DNA of 5,240 nucleotides from Methanoregula sp. Its GTDB lineage: Archaea; Halobacteriota; Methanomicrobia; Methanomicrobiales; Methanospirillaceae. The notes beneath the pieces were generated by a model. The model worked only from the letters and a program-made list of their open reading frames with translations. It was not told the DNA's origin and searched no databases. Positions 4,843 through 5,240 of the stretch are shown here, in pieces. The translations under genes and the position numbers were made by a program. Each line of letters opens with the position of its first letter. The stretch's first letter is position 1. The stretch spans positions 1-5,240 of the forward strand of contig PMDE01000132.1 of NCBI GenBank assembly GCA_003154335.1. The letters run 5' to 3'.

Positions 4843-5240
4843 ATGGGACGCAGCTCAGTAATCATTGATCCAGTCTGTGCAGGACATGATAACCCGGAGC
4901 ACCTGGAGTCCAATGCCCGCCTTCTGAACGCCATTTCCGGGATCCCAAAAGACATTCCCCTGCGGAATTCCGAACCTGCTTCACTGGGGGATGTCCAGCG
5001 GGTTCATAACCCGCAGTATATCTCACGGCTGGAGCGGCGTTGTGCGGCAGTAACTTCCGTTGACTGGATGGATGCGGATACCTATATTACCCGCCATTCT
5101 TTTGCAGCTGCTATGCATGCTGCCGGGGCAGCGATTGCCGCAGTTGAGCGTTCGGAAGATGGCGAACACTGCTTTGCCCTTATCCGTCCGCCGGGTCATC
5201 ATGCCGAGTACGACCGTGCGATGGGGTTCTGTCTCATCAA
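4843..5240 (+). CDS. Histone deacetylase superfamily protein (3' end outside window)
   Basis: The N-terminal 132 codons of a zinc-dependent deacetylase of the arginase/HDAC superfamily, which also includes acetylpolyamine amidohydrolases and AcuC-like proteins. It starts MGRSSVIIDPVCAGHDNPEHL, the usual first strand followed by the H..NPE(H/R) segment. V54HNPQYI60 matches the family 'VH...Yi' motif and M76DADTYITRHS86 matches the 'DxDTy' segment. R115PPGHHA121 contains the tandem active-site histidines H119 and H120, followed by MGFCLI near the edge. The Asp/His zinc ligands lie beyond the window, so intactness cannot be judged. Families are usually 300-400 residues, so about a third is visible. 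The ATG at 4843 gives the expected N-terminus, and no other in-frame start fits as well. The substrate in archaea is not established; acetylated protein lysines, polyamines or small amides are possible. Confidence 0.94.
   Translation, partial: MGRSSVIIDPVCAGHDNPEHLESNARLLNAISGIPKDIPLRNSEPASLGDVQRVHNPQYISRLERRCAAVTSVDWMDADTYITRHSFAAAMHAAGAAIAAVERSEDGEHCFALIRPPGHHAEYDRAMGFCLI

Overview
The window looks like ordinary chromosomal core sequence from a methanogenic archaeon. It encodes two methanogen-specific marker proteins, an archaeal HMf-type histone, the large subunit of the archaeal clamp loader (RfcL), a UPF0146 protein and an archaemetzincin. Start regions carry archaeal TATA-like boxes, some placed so that transcripts would be leaderless or nearly so. 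The archaemetzincin N-terminus (MHIHIFWD..P.GLQ.PV), together with mid-range GC and AT-rich spacers, suggests Methanomicrobia, probably Methanomicrobiales (Methanoregula-like). That placement is inference from memory of these families; no search was run.

Layout, left to right. (1) 190..<1, minus: archaeal histone, cut by the window edge a few residues before its end. (2) 191-388: spacer with the histone promoter and a nested inverted repeat. (3) 2151..1138 and 1153..389, minus: an overlapping two-gene operon encoding methanogenesis marker protein 2 (PurM/AIR-synthase fold) and MtxX/methanogenesis marker 4 (phosphotransacetylase-like fold). (4) 2152-2245: a 94-bp divergent promoter region with an 8-bp tandem repeat and an inverted copy. 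(5) 2246..3619, plus: RfcL. (6) 4023..3616, minus: a UPF0146 protein whose stop codon overlaps that of rfcL in a shared TTAA. (7) 4041..4580, plus: archaemetzincin AmzA, divergent from UPF0146 across only 17 bp. (8) 4581-4842: 262 bp without a supported gene, holding a small hairpin, a 10-bp direct repeat and a promoter-like AT box. (9) 4843..>5240, plus: the N-terminal third or so of a histone-deacetylase-superfamily enzyme, cut by the window edge.

How the genes relate. Only the marker 2/mtxX pair is a clear operon, and it suggests two linked steps in a methanogen-specific, still unassigned process. RfcL serves replication and the histone serves chromatin. UPF0146, AmzA and the deacetylase-like enzyme have recognisable folds but no firm physiological role in archaea. 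I see no mobile element, CRISPR array, tRNA, rRNA or defence system, and I do not claim a new system. The most interesting points are the uncharacterised marker pair and the compact divergent and convergent gene junctions.
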